NCBI RefSeq assembly: GCF_945980375.1
Contig: NZ_CAMFQO010000016.1
Location: forward strand, 1-40,314
Source of the DNA: an uncultured Eubacterium sp.
GTDB lineage: Bacteria > Bacillota > Clostridia > Oscillospirales > Acutalibacteraceae
Direction of reading: 5' to 3'
DNA length: 40,314 nucleotides
The notes under the pieces were generated by a model. It made no database searches. It saw only the letters and a program-made list of their open reading frames with translations, and had not been told where the DNA came from. The translations under genes and the position numbers were made by a program. This document shows, in pieces, positions 8,612 through 17,670 of this stretch; the stretch's first letter is position 1, and each line of letters starts with the position of its first letter.

Positions 8612-8675
8612 AAATCTCCTATAATGAGCTTGTAAGGTTGATAAGAAACCGAAACAAATTCATTAAAGGAGATTT
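8612..8675 (+). promoter_or_regulatory. Leader of VWA gene: complementary arm to its Shine-Dalgarno, plus a TATAAT box
   Basis: AAATCTCCT (8612-8620) is perfectly complementary to AGGAGATTT (8667-8675), which is the ribosome site of the VWA gene at ATG 8681. Read-through RNA from the macrodomain gene could fold to hide that site. A perfect -10 hexamer TATAAT overlaps at 8620-8625, without a recognisable -35. A transcript starting there would lack the anti-SD arm. A second hairpin, GTCGCTT / AGGCGAC, lies just after the macro gene at 8582-8598. Confidence 0.45.
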
Positions 8676-8680
8676 TTATT

Positions 8681-9340
8681 ATGAAAGAAAATGTAAAAAT
8701 TCACAACAACATTACGGAAATGGTATTTATCCTTGACCGTTCGGGCTCAATGGCAGGTCTTGAAAAGGACACAATCGGAGGATTTAATTCCCTAATTGAA
8801 AAGCAGAAAAAGCAGGACGGCAAGTGCTATGTGTCAACGGTGTTGTTCGACCATGAAACACAGGTAATACATGACAGAGTTGAGCTTGCGGACATTAAGC
8901 CTATGACCGATAATGACTATTTTGTTCGTGGCTGCACAGCGTTGATTGATGCAATAGGAAGCTCAATTCATCATATCAAGAATATCCATAAATATGCAAG
9001 GAGAGAGGATGTTCCCGAGCACACAATGTTTGTGATTATTACCGACGGCTACGAAAATGCAAGTCGTAAGTATTCAAGCGACCAAGTAAAAAGGATGATA
9101 GAGCACGAGAAAGAAAAGTACGGTTGGGAATTTCTTTTCATTGGTGCTAACATTGACGCAGTTGAAACTGCAAAGCATTTCGGAATCAATGAGGATAGAG
9201 CAGTTAACTATCACGCAGATGAAAAAGGAACAGAAGTGGTTTATGACACTGTTGCAGATGCTTGTTGCAATATAAGAGCCTGTGCACCCCTAACTGCAGA
9301 TTGGTCAACCGCAATCAATGATGACTTTAACAACAGATAA
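8681..9340 (+). CDS. VWA-domain protein with intact MIDAS (TerY-like)
   Basis: The protein (219 residues) is one von Willebrand factor A domain with no signal peptide or membrane segment, so it is probably cytoplasmic. The metal-ion-dependent adhesion site is complete: D19-R-S21-G-S23, T86 (GCTALIDA) and D122 (IITDGYENAS). Sequence features resemble TerY-type VWA proteins of the tellurite/phage-resistance class, but no other ter gene is in the window. VWA domains of this kind usually mediate metal-dependent protein contacts. It lies 106 bases after the macrodomain gene on the same strand and ends at a bidirectional terminator, so the two probably form one small unit. The ligand and function are unknown. 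Confidence 0.85.
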   Translation: MKENVKIHNNITEMVFILDRSGSMAGLEKDTIGGFNSLIEKQKKQDGKCYVSTVLFDHETQVIHDRVELADIKPMTDNDYFVRGCTALIDAIGSSIHHIKNIHKYARREDVPEHTMFVIITDGYENASRKYSSDQVKRMIEHEKEKYGWEFLFIGANIDAVETAKHFGINEDRAVNYHADEKGTEVVYDTVADACCNIRACAPLTADWSTAINDDFNNR

Positions 9341-9379
9341 ATATTACTACTTGTATAAAATATTACTGATGTAAAATAA

Positions 9380-9417
9380 AACGACTTGGCTTCGTTTTTT
9401 GAAGCTGAGCCGTTTTT
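9380..9417. terminator. Bidirectional terminator between convergent genes
   Basis: A 14-base imperfect stem (9380-9393 with 9401-9414; one mismatch, two wobbles) has a loop of GTTTTTT. TTTTT follows on the plus strand and a T-rich run on the minus strand. It serves the VWA gene and the convergent minus-strand gene. Confidence 0.8.
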
Positions 9418-9421
9418 ATTG

Positions 9422-10408
9422 TTAAAACTCAAAATCGTCCTCGTCATTCAAAGAGGTTTCTTCTTCTGTGTTCTCTTTGGATTTTTTCTTTTCGGCATTT
9501 AAGTGTCCTGCGGAAAAGCCTATCAGCAGCAGTCCTACCGCTCCTAATATACCGCCTGTTAAAATCAGTATTTGCCGTTTACCTTTCGCGTTATCTGATA
9601 TTTTTGGGTTATAGATTATTTGACTTGCCGTCTCGGGAACAGCACCGCTTTTTTCGGTGGATAAAATGCCGGATGCTCGGTATTTTGTTACAGATGAATC
9701 GCTCTTGCTGTTAGCCGTTGTGTATTTGTGTGAAGCTGTAAATTTTGTGGATTTATCTTCTTTTTCGGGATTATTTGCGTTTCCTTTTTCAACCGTAATT
9801 CCATCGGCTGAATACTGTGTCTTGTTAGCCCTTGTTGCTTTTACCTTGGTTGTTGTCGGTTTCTTGGTAGCTGTTATCTTATTTAAGGTAACACCGTCAA
9901 TCAAATTAAACTTGACATTATCAACACATAATGCAATTTTCATCCTGTTTTCGAGTGCTTTTGTTTTTACATCAAGTGCAACAACATATATTCCGCTACC
10001 TGTATTTTGTGCGTTGAAAAATCTACATCCTGCACCGAATTTCTTGCACACATCAGTGCTTCCCTTAACACCGTCCTTATCAACATAAAAGGAATATTTC
10101 TCGGTGTCGGAGTCTATGTTAAATTCAATTTGTATGCTGCTGCTCTTTTTTATTTGTGCATTGACGGCGAGAACTTGAAAATATGCACAGCTGTTGTTTT
10201 CATCAATAAGATAGCTTATCGTACATTCGGCAATTCCGTTTTCAGTCTCATATGATACTGATTTTGTAACGGCATTTTCACTTTCCGTCCAAGAGGTGTC
10301 GGTGAGCATACTGTCGTCATAGGAATATGCAGTAAATCCCGTAACAGCAGTGCTTACGGTAATTGCTATGCTTAATGCAATAATGAAAAATGCTTTGATT
10401 TTTCGCAT
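9422..10408 (-). CDS. Hypothetical exported protein with C-terminal membrane anchor
   Basis: Not recognised as a known family. The 328-residue protein begins with a clear Sec signal peptide (MRKIKAFFIIALSIAITVS...). An ectodomain of about 150 residues follows, with beta-strand-like alternation and two close cysteines (VCKKFGAGCRFF). Next comes a Thr/Lys/Ser-rich, probably extended stalk, then one hydrophobic helix (LILTGGILGAVGLLLIGFSA), and a charged, acidic cytoplasmic tail ending DDEDDFEF. There is no LPxTG. The start is supported by GGAGGTG upstream and a promoter at 10436-10464. It is the only minus-strand gene in the window and diverges from mltG. It is possibly a surface or sensor protein, but no function can be claimed. 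Confidence 0.8.
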   Translation of the reverse strand: MRKIKAFFIIALSIAITVSTAVTGFTAYSYDDSMLTDTSWTESENAVTKSVSYETENGIAECTISYLIDENNSCAYFQVLAVNAQIKKSSSIQIEFNIDSDTEKYSFYVDKDGVKGSTDVCKKFGAGCRFFNAQNTGSGIYVVALDVKTKALENRMKIALCVDNVKFNLIDGVTLNKITATKKPTTTKVKATRANKTQYSADGITVEKGNANNPEKEDKSTKFTASHKYTTANSKSDSSVTKYRASGILSTEKSGAVPETASQIIYNPKISDNAKGKRQILILTGGILGAVGLLLIGFSAGHLNAEKKKSKENTEEETSLNDEDDFEF

Positions 10409-10435
10409 TCCTTCACCTCCAAAAATATATAGTTT

Positions 10436-10464
10436 AATATAACATCATTGTATTCCTAAATCAA
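10436..10464 (-). promoter_or_regulatory. Predicted promoter of the minus-strand exported protein
   Basis: On the minus strand this reads TTGATT, 17 bases, TATATT (-10 at 10441-10436). It is a fair sigma-A match, about 27 bases before the start codon. Confidence 0.55.
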
Positions 10465-10508
10465 CAAAATTTGACATTTTTTGTCGTTTTGTATCAAAAA
10501 ACATATGG

Positions 10509-10538
10509 TTGACAAACAATGTGTGTTGAATGTATGAT
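10509..10538 (+). promoter_or_regulatory. Predicted promoter of mltG
   Basis: Consensus TTGACA (10509-10514), 18 bases, TATGAT (10533-10538), about 40 bases before the mltG start. It forms a divergent control region with the opposite-strand gene. Confidence 0.65.
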
Positions 10539-10578
10539 ATACTTGTAATAACAAATGATAATACTCGGAGGAATATCA

Positions 10579-11622
10579 ATGGCCGGTAAAAAACGTTCAA
10601 AGCTACCCGTAATTTTACTTGTTATACTGATTGTTATTGCTTTGGCAGTGGCGGGTGTATACGCATACGGTGTTGTAAACAATGATATTACAGGTAAAAA
10701 TCAAGAGGATAAGCCATATACCCTAATTATAGAAAAAAGTGATTTTGAATACGAGATTGGGCAAAAGCTTGCTGCAAACGGGGTAATTGTTTCGGATACC
10801 GTGTGGACAAATTGGATGAGCAGTCATTATCCGGATTTTGAATATATCAACGGTGAGTATAATATGAATTCAAATATGAGCTATGAGGATATTGCACAAA
10901 AGCTCCAAAATCCCGATATATCTCATAAATCGGTTAAGGTTTGTATTCCCGAAGGTACAAATGCTATGCAAATTGCAGATATTTTGGAGAAGAATAATAT
11001 CTGCAAGGCAAACGACTTTCTTGATGTGTGCAAATCCACCGACGGCTTTGATTTTGATTTTTTGAAAACTGTGCCCGATACAGACATTATTGGTTATAAG
11101 CTTGAGGGCTTTTTGTTTCCTGCAACCTATGATTTTGCAATGAACAGCGATGCAAGAGATATTGCCGAGCAAATGCTTGAAGCCTTTGATTATCGTATAA
11201 CCGATGATATGACAGCCTTTTGCGAGAATAACAATATGACTATGTTTGAGTTAATAACTCTTGCCTCTGTTGTTCAGGAGGAGGCACTCGGGCAAAAATC
11301 CGCAAAGAACATTGCGTCCGTTTTTATGAACAGACTGAAAAAAGGCGCCAAGCTTCAGTCGGATGTAACATATTTTTATGCTCGTGACCTGCGTGACAGC
11401 TATGGCTTTTCACAGGAGGTTTATGATGCTTATTACACCTATCGTTGCCAAGGCTTGCCGGCAGGTCCTATAACAAACAGCGGCTCGAATATCATTGACT
11501 CTGTGGTAAATTATCCAAAAACCGATTATCTGTATTTCTTCTCTGATTTACAGCAGGAATTTCACTTTGCAAAGGATTATGACGAATTTGTAAGGCTTCA
11601 AAAGCAGTATCCATGGAAATAG
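10579..11622 (+). CDS. mltG: Endolytic murein transglycosylase MltG (YceG-like)
   Basis: MltG is a membrane-anchored lytic transglycosylase that cleaves nascent glycan strands during elongation. The 347-residue protein has a short basic N-terminus and one transmembrane helix (about 10-32). A LysM-like/YceG region includes PEGTNAMQIADIL. The catalytic region ASVVQEEALGQ has E235 in the position of the invariant Glu, while the first Glu of the more common VEKE pattern is Gln (Q233). VFMNRLKKGAKLQSDVTYFYA and CQGLPAGPITN complete the signature. ATG 10579 follows CGGAGGA; an upstream in-frame ATG at 10555 has no ribosome site. It is monocistronic, with its own promoter and terminator. Confidence 0.93.
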   Translation: MAGKKRSKLPVILLVILIVIALAVAGVYAYGVVNNDITGKNQEDKPYTLIIEKSDFEYEIGQKLAANGVIVSDTVWTNWMSSHYPDFEYINGEYNMNSNMSYEDIAQKLQNPDISHKSVKVCIPEGTNAMQIADILEKNNICKANDFLDVCKSTDGFDFDFLKTVPDTDIIGYKLEGFLFPATYDFAMNSDARDIAEQMLEAFDYRITDDMTAFCENNNMTMFELITLASVVQEEALGQKSAKNIASVFMNRLKKGAKLQSDVTYFYARDLRDSYGFSQEVYDAYYTYRCQGLPAGPITNSGSNIIDSVVNYPKTDYLYFFSDLQQEFHFAKDYDEFVRLQKQYPWK

Positions 11623-11652
11623 CCTTGAAAATGATATAATTAAATATTTTAG

Positions 11653-11683
11653 ACCACCTGCACAAAACAGGTGGTTATTTTTT
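11653..11683 (+). terminator. Rho-independent terminator after mltG
   Basis: The stem ACCACCTG / CAGGTGGT (8 bases, 7-base loop) is followed by TATTTTTT. Confidence 0.9.
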
Positions 11684-11733
11684 GTGTGATTTGTATCTAC
11701 AATATTTTCCGCCTGTGTGATAAAATGTAGATG

Positions 11734-11739
11734 TATAAT
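11734..11739 (+). promoter_or_regulatory. Putative -10 box upstream of the LRR protein
   Basis: A perfect TATAAT lies 24 bases before the TTG start at 11764. No good -35 is visible. If real, transcription begins after ATG 11731, which favours the TTG start. Confidence 0.35.
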
Positions 11740-11763
11740 TATGTAATAAGACAGGTGATTGTT

Positions 11764-14514
11764 TTGAAAAATAACAAATCAGTAAGTAAAAGGGTGCTTT
11801 CGCTTGTTATGAGCGTTGTTCTTGTTGTGTCAACCTTTATGTCTGTTATGGTGGTTGATGCAGCGGCAGTTACCGTACCCGGTCCGAATTTGCAGTACAC
11901 CTTTGATTCCGATACAGGTACTCTTACCATTTCCGGTCAAGGCGATATGTACGATTTTAGGGATACTAATTTGGGCTTAAATCATCAGGTTCCATGGACA
12001 AGTGTTAAGGAACAAATTAAAACCGTTATTGTTGAAGAGGGTGTAACAGGTATTGGTGAGTACTCATTTTTTAAGTGTGAAAACCTTACCTCTGTACAGC
12101 TTCCGTCTACGCTTAAGATTATCAGAGGCGCCGGTGCTACCGGTGGCTATGCAGGTACAAACACTCTTTCATACGGTGCATTTCGTCAGTGCGTATCGCT
12201 TGAAAGTATTGTTTTCCCTGAAGGACTTGAAACCATTGAAGCGGTAGCCTTTCGTGAATGTACTTCGCTTAAAAAAGTTGTGCTTCCCGACAGTCTTACA
12301 AGCCTTGGAACAGGTGCGTTTGTTAATTGCTCCGGCTTGGCAGAGGTTACCTTTGGCAGTGGATTAACCGAAATACCTGTTGAGTGCTTTTATAACTGTT
12401 CAAACCTTGCTACTATCAATTGGGGTCCGACCGTAAGTGACGTAGGTGAATGGGCATTTTATAATTCAAGGCTCACATCTATTGAAATTCCGGAGCAGAT
12501 TACGAAGATTTCGGGACGTGGCTTTGCGGATTCATTCCATCTTCGTGATGCATATATTTATAATCGAGATTGCTCTATTGCCGAGCTTGCTTTTAATAAC
12601 ACAAAGCTTACTTCAACACAGGAGTTTACCGTTCATGGCTATACAGGCTCAACGGCACAGGCTCACGCAGAATCAAGGGGCTACACCTTTGTCCCTCTTG
12701 ATGCCTGCGCTCACGAAAATACGCATATAGACATTATCACTCCCGCAACCTGCACCACCGACGGTCAACAGCAGGTTTATTGTGACGACTGCGATACCGT
12801 TATTTCAACATCAACAATTAAGGCAACAGGCCACAACTACGAGGTCCTTTCAACACAGGATGACACAGAGGTTGACGGACATATCAGAGAGTTTACAAAA
12901 TGCTCTCTGTGCGGTGACGAAAAGACTGTTCCAAAGCATGTAGAAACCGAGGAAAGCGGAACAGTAAATAAAAAGTATGTTTGGGTTGACGGATATTATA
13001 CTTATGACTGTAATGCAACCTGTACATCTGCCGGCTGGGAGAAGTATACCTGCACGGTTGAGGGCTGCGGCGTAATCCAAAGGAATGCTGTGGCAAGCAC
13101 AGGCCATACCGTTGATAATTGGGTTGTTACAAGCCAAGCGACCTGTACTCAGGAAGGCTCAAGGACAGGTCATTGCTCTGTATGTGACCAGGATGTAACA
13201 GAGGCTATCCCTATGGCTGACCATACGATTGACCTTGAAAATCCTGCAAGAACAGAAGATAAAACCGATGTTGACGGACATATTTACAAGTACTATACCT
13301 GTACCGTTTGCGGTACCGAAATCTGCCAAACGGAGCATACGGCGTGGATAGAGGGCGAATACACTCCTACCATAATTGTAAACGTAACCTGCACAACAAA
13401 CGGCTTAAGACGTGATAAGTGCGATATCTGCGGTGAAACAAGAAATGTTACCCTTGAGGCAGTAGGCACCCATGATTGGCTTGCCACTCAAACAATAGAG
13501 CCTACATGTACCACAAAGGGACAAACAAATTATACCTGCCAGGCGTGCGGTGCAACAAAAAAGGACAATGTAGTTGATGCATTGGGCCACAACTATGTTT
13601 TGCAGACCGATAAAAATGTCATTTCAACCTGTACAGAGGATGGCTCAAAAACCTATCTTTGCTCGCGTTGCTCAAGCGAAAAGGTTGAGGTAGTTCCTGC
13701 AAAGGGACATTTGTCATACGCAAACCAAAGGGTTATAGACACTCCTGCTGATTGCGAAAATGCAGGCTCCGGCCACGCAACCTGTGTCAGATGCTCAGAA
13801 TATTACGAGTTTGTAATTGACCCTCTCGGTCATGCTTATGAGAATGTTGAGGTAGAAATAGCGGATAAGCCGGGGCATGTTTTGTCAACACCTACCTGCA
13901 CCCGTGAGGGCTGTACTCAAAAGGAAACCTCCGAGATTGTTCACAAGGAATGGATAGAGGGTTATTATAAGCACACGGTTATAACGCAGGCAAACTGCCT
14001 GACCGGTGAAATCTATGTTGACACCTGTGATTTGTGTAACCTTTCAACAGGCAATCAGCAGGGCGCACCACTTGCACACGAATATCAGCTTGTCCGTGTT
14101 TACAACGAGCCGAGCTCTTCGCAAATCAGCGGATCGTTAAATGTTGAGCCTTACAGTGTTATTTATTCATGTAAGCATTGCGGAAGACTTGATACAAAAA
14201 CGGGTGCTTGGCTTTATTCAATGTGGAGTATATATTACTATAATCAGGTGCCTGATAAACGAGTTGATGTAAATAACATTTCGTATATGGATGTTAACGG
14301 TGACAACTTTGTAAACGCAAAGGATTATGCGTTGATTTATCAGTTGAATAAGAAATACCTTAAGTATCAGGAGGAGCTTTCACAGGCGGGGGATACGTCG
14401 GATACCGGCACAACGGATAACGGTGATGCATCAGGTACAGAAGATACGCAAACAACCGATTCGTCGGTTGCTCAGGCTGCGGCGTCTGCCGAGATGTATC
14501 AAAAGGAAGCTTAA
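11764..14514 (+). CDS. Secreted BspA-like leucine-rich-repeat protein with CxxC repeats and a single dockerin-like motif
   Basis: A large exported protein (916 residues from TTG 11764, which follows AGGTGA; ATG 11731 is in frame but unlikely). Order: a signal peptide (about 1-35), then roughly eight BspA/LRR_5 repeats at about 50-310 (units such as [16 protein letters not shown]). These close with the family end motif [18 protein letters not shown]. About ten cysteine modules at roughly 313-820 follow the pattern ATCTxxGxxxYxCxxCG and often end in GH. One EF-hand-like dockerin segment ([13 protein letters not shown], about 842) comes next, then a Thr/Asp/Ser-rich tail. Only one calcium-loop repeat is seen where classical dockerins have two. 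It is probably a cell-surface or cellulosome-related adhesin; the ligand is unknown. It has its own terminator. Confidence 0.85.
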   Translation: MKNNKSVSKRVLSLVMSVVLVVSTFMSVMVVDAAAVTVPGPNLQYTFDSDTGTLTISGQGDMYDFRDTNLGLNHQVPWTSVKEQIKTVIVEEGVTGIGEYSFFKCENLTSVQLPSTLKIIRGAGATGGYAGTNTLSYGAFRQCVSLESIVFPEGLETIEAVAFRECTSLKKVVLPDSLTSLGTGAFVNCSGLAEVTFGSGLTEIPVECFYNCSNLATINWGPTVSDVGEWAFYNSRLTSIEIPEQITKISGRGFADSFHLRDAYIYNRDCSIAELAFNNTKLTSTQEFTVHGYTGSTAQAHAESRGYTFVPLDACAHENTHIDIITPATCTTDGQQQVYCDDCDTVISTSTIKATGHNYEVLSTQDDTEVDGHIREFTKCSLCGDEKTVPKHVETEESGTVNKKYVWVDGYYTYDCNATCTSAGWEKYTCTVEGCGVIQRNAVASTGHTVDNWVVTSQATCTQEGSRTGHCSVCDQDVTEAIPMADHTIDLENPARTEDKTDVDGHIYKYYTCTVCGTEICQTEHTAWIEGEYTPTIIVNVTCTTNGLRRDKCDICGETRNVTLEAVGTHDWLATQTIEPTCTTKGQTNYTCQACGATKKDNVVDALGHNYVLQTDKNVISTCTEDGSKTYLCSRCSSEKVEVVPAKGHLSYANQRVIDTPADCENAGSGHATCVRCSEYYEFVIDPLGHAYENVEVEIADKPGHVLSTPTCTREGCTQKETSEIVHKEWIEGYYKHTVITQANCLTGEIYVDTCDLCNLSTGNQQGAPLAHEYQLVRVYNEPSSSQISGSLNVEPYSVIYSCKHCGRLDTKTGAWLYSMWSIYYYNQVPDKRVDVNNISYMDVNGDNFVNAKDYALIYQLNKKYLKYQEELSQAGDTSDTGTTDNGDASGTEDTQTTDSSVAQAAASAEMYQKEA

Positions 14515-14525
14515 TAATTACTGTC

Positions 14526-14562
14526 AAACGGCTTGTCGATGTTTTTTCGATAAGCCGTTTTT
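14526..14562 (+). terminator. Rho-independent terminator after the LRR protein
   Basis: A 13-base stem (14526-14538 with 14548-14560, one G-T pair) closes on a T-rich loop and is followed by a T-rich tail. Confidence 0.85.
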
Positions 14563-14634
14563 ATAGTGCTTTTCGATGTATTTTGTCGTATTGTAACTTA
14601 TTTGTAATTATTTATTTTTTATATTTTCTTTACT

Positions 14635-14662
14635 TTGAGAATAATTTATATTATTATATAAA
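14635..14662 (+). promoter_or_regulatory. Predicted promoter of the pyrH-polC operon
   Basis: TTGAGA (14635-14640), 16 bases, TATAAA (14657-14662). Each box has five of six consensus bases. It lies 28 bases before the pyrH ATG. Confidence 0.55.
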
Positions 14663-14690
14663 GGAAATATGTGTAACGGAGGATTTTTAT

Positions 14691-15395
14691 ATGGGCATAG
14701 CATATAAAAGAATTTTGTTAAAGCTTAGCGGCGAGGTGCTTGCAGGTGCTGCCGGTAAGGGTATTGATAACGATACCGTAATCAATATTTGCAAATCTGT
14801 AAAAAAGGTTGCAGATGCAGGAGTAGAGGTTGCCATAGTAGTCGGCGGCGGAAACTTTTGGCGTGGCAGAACAAGTGAGCATATGGATCGTGCAAGGGCA
14901 GATCATATCGGTATGCTTGCAACCGCTATGAATTCCTTGGCTCTTTGCGACGCATTGGAGCAGCTCGGTGCAGATGTAAGAGTTCAAACTGCTATCGAGA
15001 TGCGTCAAATTGCAGAGCCGTACATTCGCTCAAGAGCAATTCGCCATTTGGAAAAGGGCAGAATAGTTATTTTCGGCTGCGGTACAGGCTCACCGTTCTT
15101 TTCAACCGATACTGCTGCCGCACTTCGCAGTGTGGAAATTAACGCCGATGCTTTGCTAAAGGCAACCAATGTTGACGGCGTATATGACAAGGATCCTAAC
15201 AAATTTGATGATGCTGTTAAGTACGATGACGTAACCTTCCAGGAGGTTATCACAAGAGATATTAAGGTTATGGATTCAACCGCATTTTCTCTTTGCAAGG
15301 ACAATGAAATGCCAATTATCGTGTTTAACCTTAACCACCCCGATAATATTATGAGTGTAGTTTCGGGTGAAAAGATAGGCACAACCGTAAAATAG
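14691..15395 (+). CDS. pyrH: UMP kinase
   Basis: Bacterial amino-acid-kinase-fold UMP kinase, converting UMP to UDP with ATP. Motifs are [14 protein letters not shown] at the N-terminus, [21 protein letters not shown] and the C-terminal [12 protein letters not shown] nucleotide region. ATG 14691 has GGAGG 8 bases upstream and gives 234 residues, the family norm. An upstream in-frame extension is not supported by a ribosome site or by the family. It is first in the pyrH-frr-uppS-cdsA-dxr-rseP-ispG-polC run. In Bacillus rpsB and tsf precede pyrH; here an unrelated LRR gene does. Confidence 0.97.
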   Translation: MGIAYKRILLKLSGEVLAGAAGKGIDNDTVINICKSVKKVADAGVEVAIVVGGGNFWRGRTSEHMDRARADHIGMLATAMNSLALCDALEQLGADVRVQTAIEMRQIAEPYIRSRAIRHLEKGRIVIFGCGTGSPFFSTDTAAALRSVEINADALLKATNVDGVYDKDPNKFDDAVKYDDVTFQEVITRDIKVMDSTAFSLCKDNEMPIIVFNLNHPDNIMSVVSGEKIGTTVK

Positions 15396-15434
15396 TTCGA
15401 AAAGTAATTTATATAATTTAAGAGAGGTTTAATT

Positions 15435-15989
15435 ATGGATACAATTTTTGCAAAAACAACTGAAAGAATGGAAAAATGCCTTGACTCATTGGATAGAGAT
15501 TTCTCTACAATAAGAGCCGGCAGAGCAAACCCAAATGTTCTCAACAATGTTATGGTTGATTATTACGGAACACCTACAAAGATTGACCAAATGGCTGCCG
15601 TATCTGTTCCTGAGCCGAGAATGCTTGTTATTCAGCCTTGGGATGCTTCAATGCTCAAGGAGATAGAAAAGGCAATTAACGTTTCGGAAATCGGCATTAA
15701 TCCGCAAAACGACGGCAAGGTTATCCGCCTTACATTCCCTCAGCTTACAGAGGAGCACAGAAAAACTCTTGTAAAGGATGTTTCAAAGCGTGGGGAGGAA
15801 GCAAAGGTTGCTGTTCGTAATGTCCGCAGAGATTCTATGGATGACATCAAGAAGCTTAAGAAAAACAACGAGATTACCGAGGATGATCAAAAGGACGGCG
15901 AAAAGAAGCTTCAGGATCTTACCGATAAGTACATCAAAAATGTTGAAGATATGACAAAGAAGAAGGAAGAAGAAATTCTTTCCATCTAA
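15435..15989 (+). CDS. frr: Ribosome recycling factor
   Basis: RRF splits post-termination 70S ribosomes together with EF-G. The 184 residues are a full-length match to the two-domain, tRNA-shaped protein. It has IRAGRANPNVL near the N-terminus, the VDYYGTPTKIDQMAAVSVPEPRMLVIQPWD core split across the hinge, and the helical RRDSMDDIKKLKK C-terminal bundle. It follows pyrH by 39 bases, with GAGAGG as ribosome site. Confidence 0.98.
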   Translation: MDTIFAKTTERMEKCLDSLDRDFSTIRAGRANPNVLNNVMVDYYGTPTKIDQMAAVSVPEPRMLVIQPWDASMLKEIEKAINVSEIGINPQNDGKVIRLTFPQLTEEHRKTLVKDVSKRGEEAKVAVRNVRRDSMDDIKKLKKNNEITEDDQKDGEKKLQDLTDKYIKNVEDMTKKKEEEILSI

Positions 15990-15998
15990 TTAAAGCTT

Positions 15999-16020
15999 GG
16001 GCGACGCTACGGCTTCGCCC
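15999..16020 (+). other. Hairpin between frr and uppS
   Basis: GGGCGA / TCGCCC (6-base GC-rich arms, 10-base loop) ends 28 bases before uppS. The T-run lies 8 bases further on, so it is at best an attenuating or partial terminator inside the operon. Confidence 0.5.
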
Positions 16021-16047
16021 TATAACACTTTTTTAGGAGTAATAATT

Positions 16048-16776
16048 ATGGCTCTTTTCAGTAAAAAATCAGCCGAGCTGTCGCAGGAGCGACCTGCCTT
16101 TGATGTTTTGCCGGAGCATATAGGAATCATTATGGACGGCAACGGCAGATGGGCAAAAAAACGCGGTCTTCCTCGTTCGGCAGGGCACAAGCAGGGCTCC
16201 GAAACCTTTCGCACAATAGCAAAGGAATGTGGCAGGCTTGGCATTAAGCACGCAACCTTTTACGCTTTTTCAACAGAAAATTGGAAAAGACCTAAGGAGG
16301 AGGTTGAAGCTCTTATGAGGCTGTTTAAGGAATATCTTCTTGAAGCAAAGGAGGATATTACCGCAGCCGATAATAACAAAATCAGGTTTGTCGGTATAAA
16401 GGAGGGCTTGCCCGATGACATCCTTGCTCTTGTAGAGGAAGCAGAGGAGGACACAAAAAACAATACCGGCTGTGATATTGCAGTTGCAGTAAACTACGGA
16501 GGCAGACAGGAAATTGTGTGTGCGGTAAATAAGCTTATTGCCGACGGTAAAACGCAAATAACCGAGGACGATATAAGCAATAATCTTTTCACCGTTCCTG
16601 ATTGTGATTTGATAATTCGTCCGTCGGGCGAGCAAAGGCTTTCAAACTTTTTGCTGTGGCAGGCGGCTTACAGCGAATTTTGGTACAGCGATGTTTTATG
16701 GCCCGATTTTACAGTAAATGATTTGTATTCTGCACTTTTTGAGTTTGAAAAACGAAATCGCAGATTTGGAGGATAA
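16048..16776 (+). CDS. uppS: Undecaprenyl diphosphate synthase (isoprenyl transferase)
   Basis: Cis-prenyltransferase that makes undecaprenyl diphosphate, the precursor of the lipid carrier used by MraY and MurG in this window. HIGIIMDGNGRWAKKRG carries the catalytic D30, GHKQG follows, and the C-terminal RPSGEQRLSNFLLWQ and SEFWYSDVLWPDF motifs are intact. ATG 16048 has AGGAG upstream. A longer in-frame extension from 15997 would run through the hairpin and is rejected. The 242-residue length is normal. Confidence 0.97.
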   Translation: MALFSKKSAELSQERPAFDVLPEHIGIIMDGNGRWAKKRGLPRSAGHKQGSETFRTIAKECGRLGIKHATFYAFSTENWKRPKEEVEALMRLFKEYLLEAKEDITAADNNKIRFVGIKEGLPDDILALVEEAEEDTKNNTGCDIAVAVNYGGRQEIVCAVNKLIADGKTQITEDDISNNLFTVPDCDLIIRPSGEQRLSNFLLWQAAYSEFWYSDVLWPDFTVNDLYSALFEFEKRNRRFGG

Positions 16777-16778
16777 TT

Positions 16779-17657
16779 ATGAAGCAAAGAGTTATTACTG
16801 CCGCAGTTCTTCTTGCCGTGCTTGCAGTTGTTGTGTGGCAAATATACACACCGTTGTTTATTGCAGTAATTGCGTTTTTATCTGCAGTTGCCGCAAACGA
16901 AATTATGAAATGTGCAAAGGTTACTAACAAATTCATTTTGATTTTCGGTACGGCAATGGGCGCCGTAATTCCTTTTACTTCAAGTGAAAGCATTATGATG
17001 CCTTGGATTATCGGCGAAAAATGGGGCAGGTTAATTTCGCTTTTGCCGGGTATGACCTTGCCTGTAATTATCATTATTGCATTTTTCCTTGCAATGATTT
17101 TTGATTTTGAGCATACAAAATTTGAGGATGTGGCAGTCAGCATTGTTGCATCAATAGCAGTTCCTTACGGTTTTTCAATGTTCGGTGTGCTTCGTGATTT
17201 TTACGGCTTTAAGTCACAGCTTGGTGTTTATCTTGTTTTCTATGCGCTTATAACTGCTCTGGGTACAGATACAGGTGCTCAGCTTGGAGGTATGGCATTT
17301 GGCAAGCACAAAATGTCACCACGCATTTCGCCTAAAAAAACCGTTGAGGGTGCGGTTTGCGGTGTAGCAACATCATTTGCACTTAACGCTATTGCTATGG
17401 CTTTGTATTCAAAGCTTGCATATACACCGCTTCCAAAGGAGCTTATCACGGCATTGCTTGTTGCAGAACCGTTTATTTCATTCCTCAGTATGATGGGTGA
17501 TCTTTCCGCTTCCGTTTTGAAGCGTAATTTTGATGTTAAGGATTTCGGCAAAATCTTCCCCGGACACGGCGGAGTTATGGATAGATTTGATTCCTCACTT
17601 TTCTCGATTCCGCTTACATACTGTGTGGTTATGATTATTAATTATGCCGTAAAATAG
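16779..17657 (+). CDS. cdsA: Phosphatidate cytidylyltransferase (CDP-diglyceride synthase)
   Basis: Polytopic membrane enzyme making CDP-diacylglycerol from phosphatidate and CTP, the branch point to anionic phospholipids. The C-terminal CDS signature is present: GTDTGAQLGGMAFGKHK, SPKKTVEGAVCG, GDLSASVLKRNFDVKDF and PGHGGVMDRFDS. About seven to eight hydrophobic segments are seen over 292 residues. It starts two bases after the uppS stop, so it is tightly coupled. Confidence 0.96.
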   Translation: MKQRVITAAVLLAVLAVVVWQIYTPLFIAVIAFLSAVAANEIMKCAKVTNKFILIFGTAMGAVIPFTSSESIMMPWIIGEKWGRLISLLPGMTLPVIIIIAFFLAMIFDFEHTKFEDVAVSIVASIAVPYGFSMFGVLRDFYGFKSQLGVYLVFYALITALGTDTGAQLGGMAFGKHKMSPRISPKKTVEGAVCGVATSFALNAIAMALYSKLAYTPLPKELITALLVAEPFISFLSMMGDLSASVLKRNFDVKDFGKIFPGHGGVMDRFDSSLFSIPLTYCVVMIINYAVK

Positions 17658-17670
17658 GAGCTGAATTGCT

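Noticed and set aside
14583-14690. N-terminal extension of pyrH
   Set aside because: It contains the promoter; the family start and a strong SD point to ATG 14691.
15005-15547. Long antisense frame across pyrH and frr
   Set aside because: It spans two certain genes, has no ribosome site and no recognisable protein.
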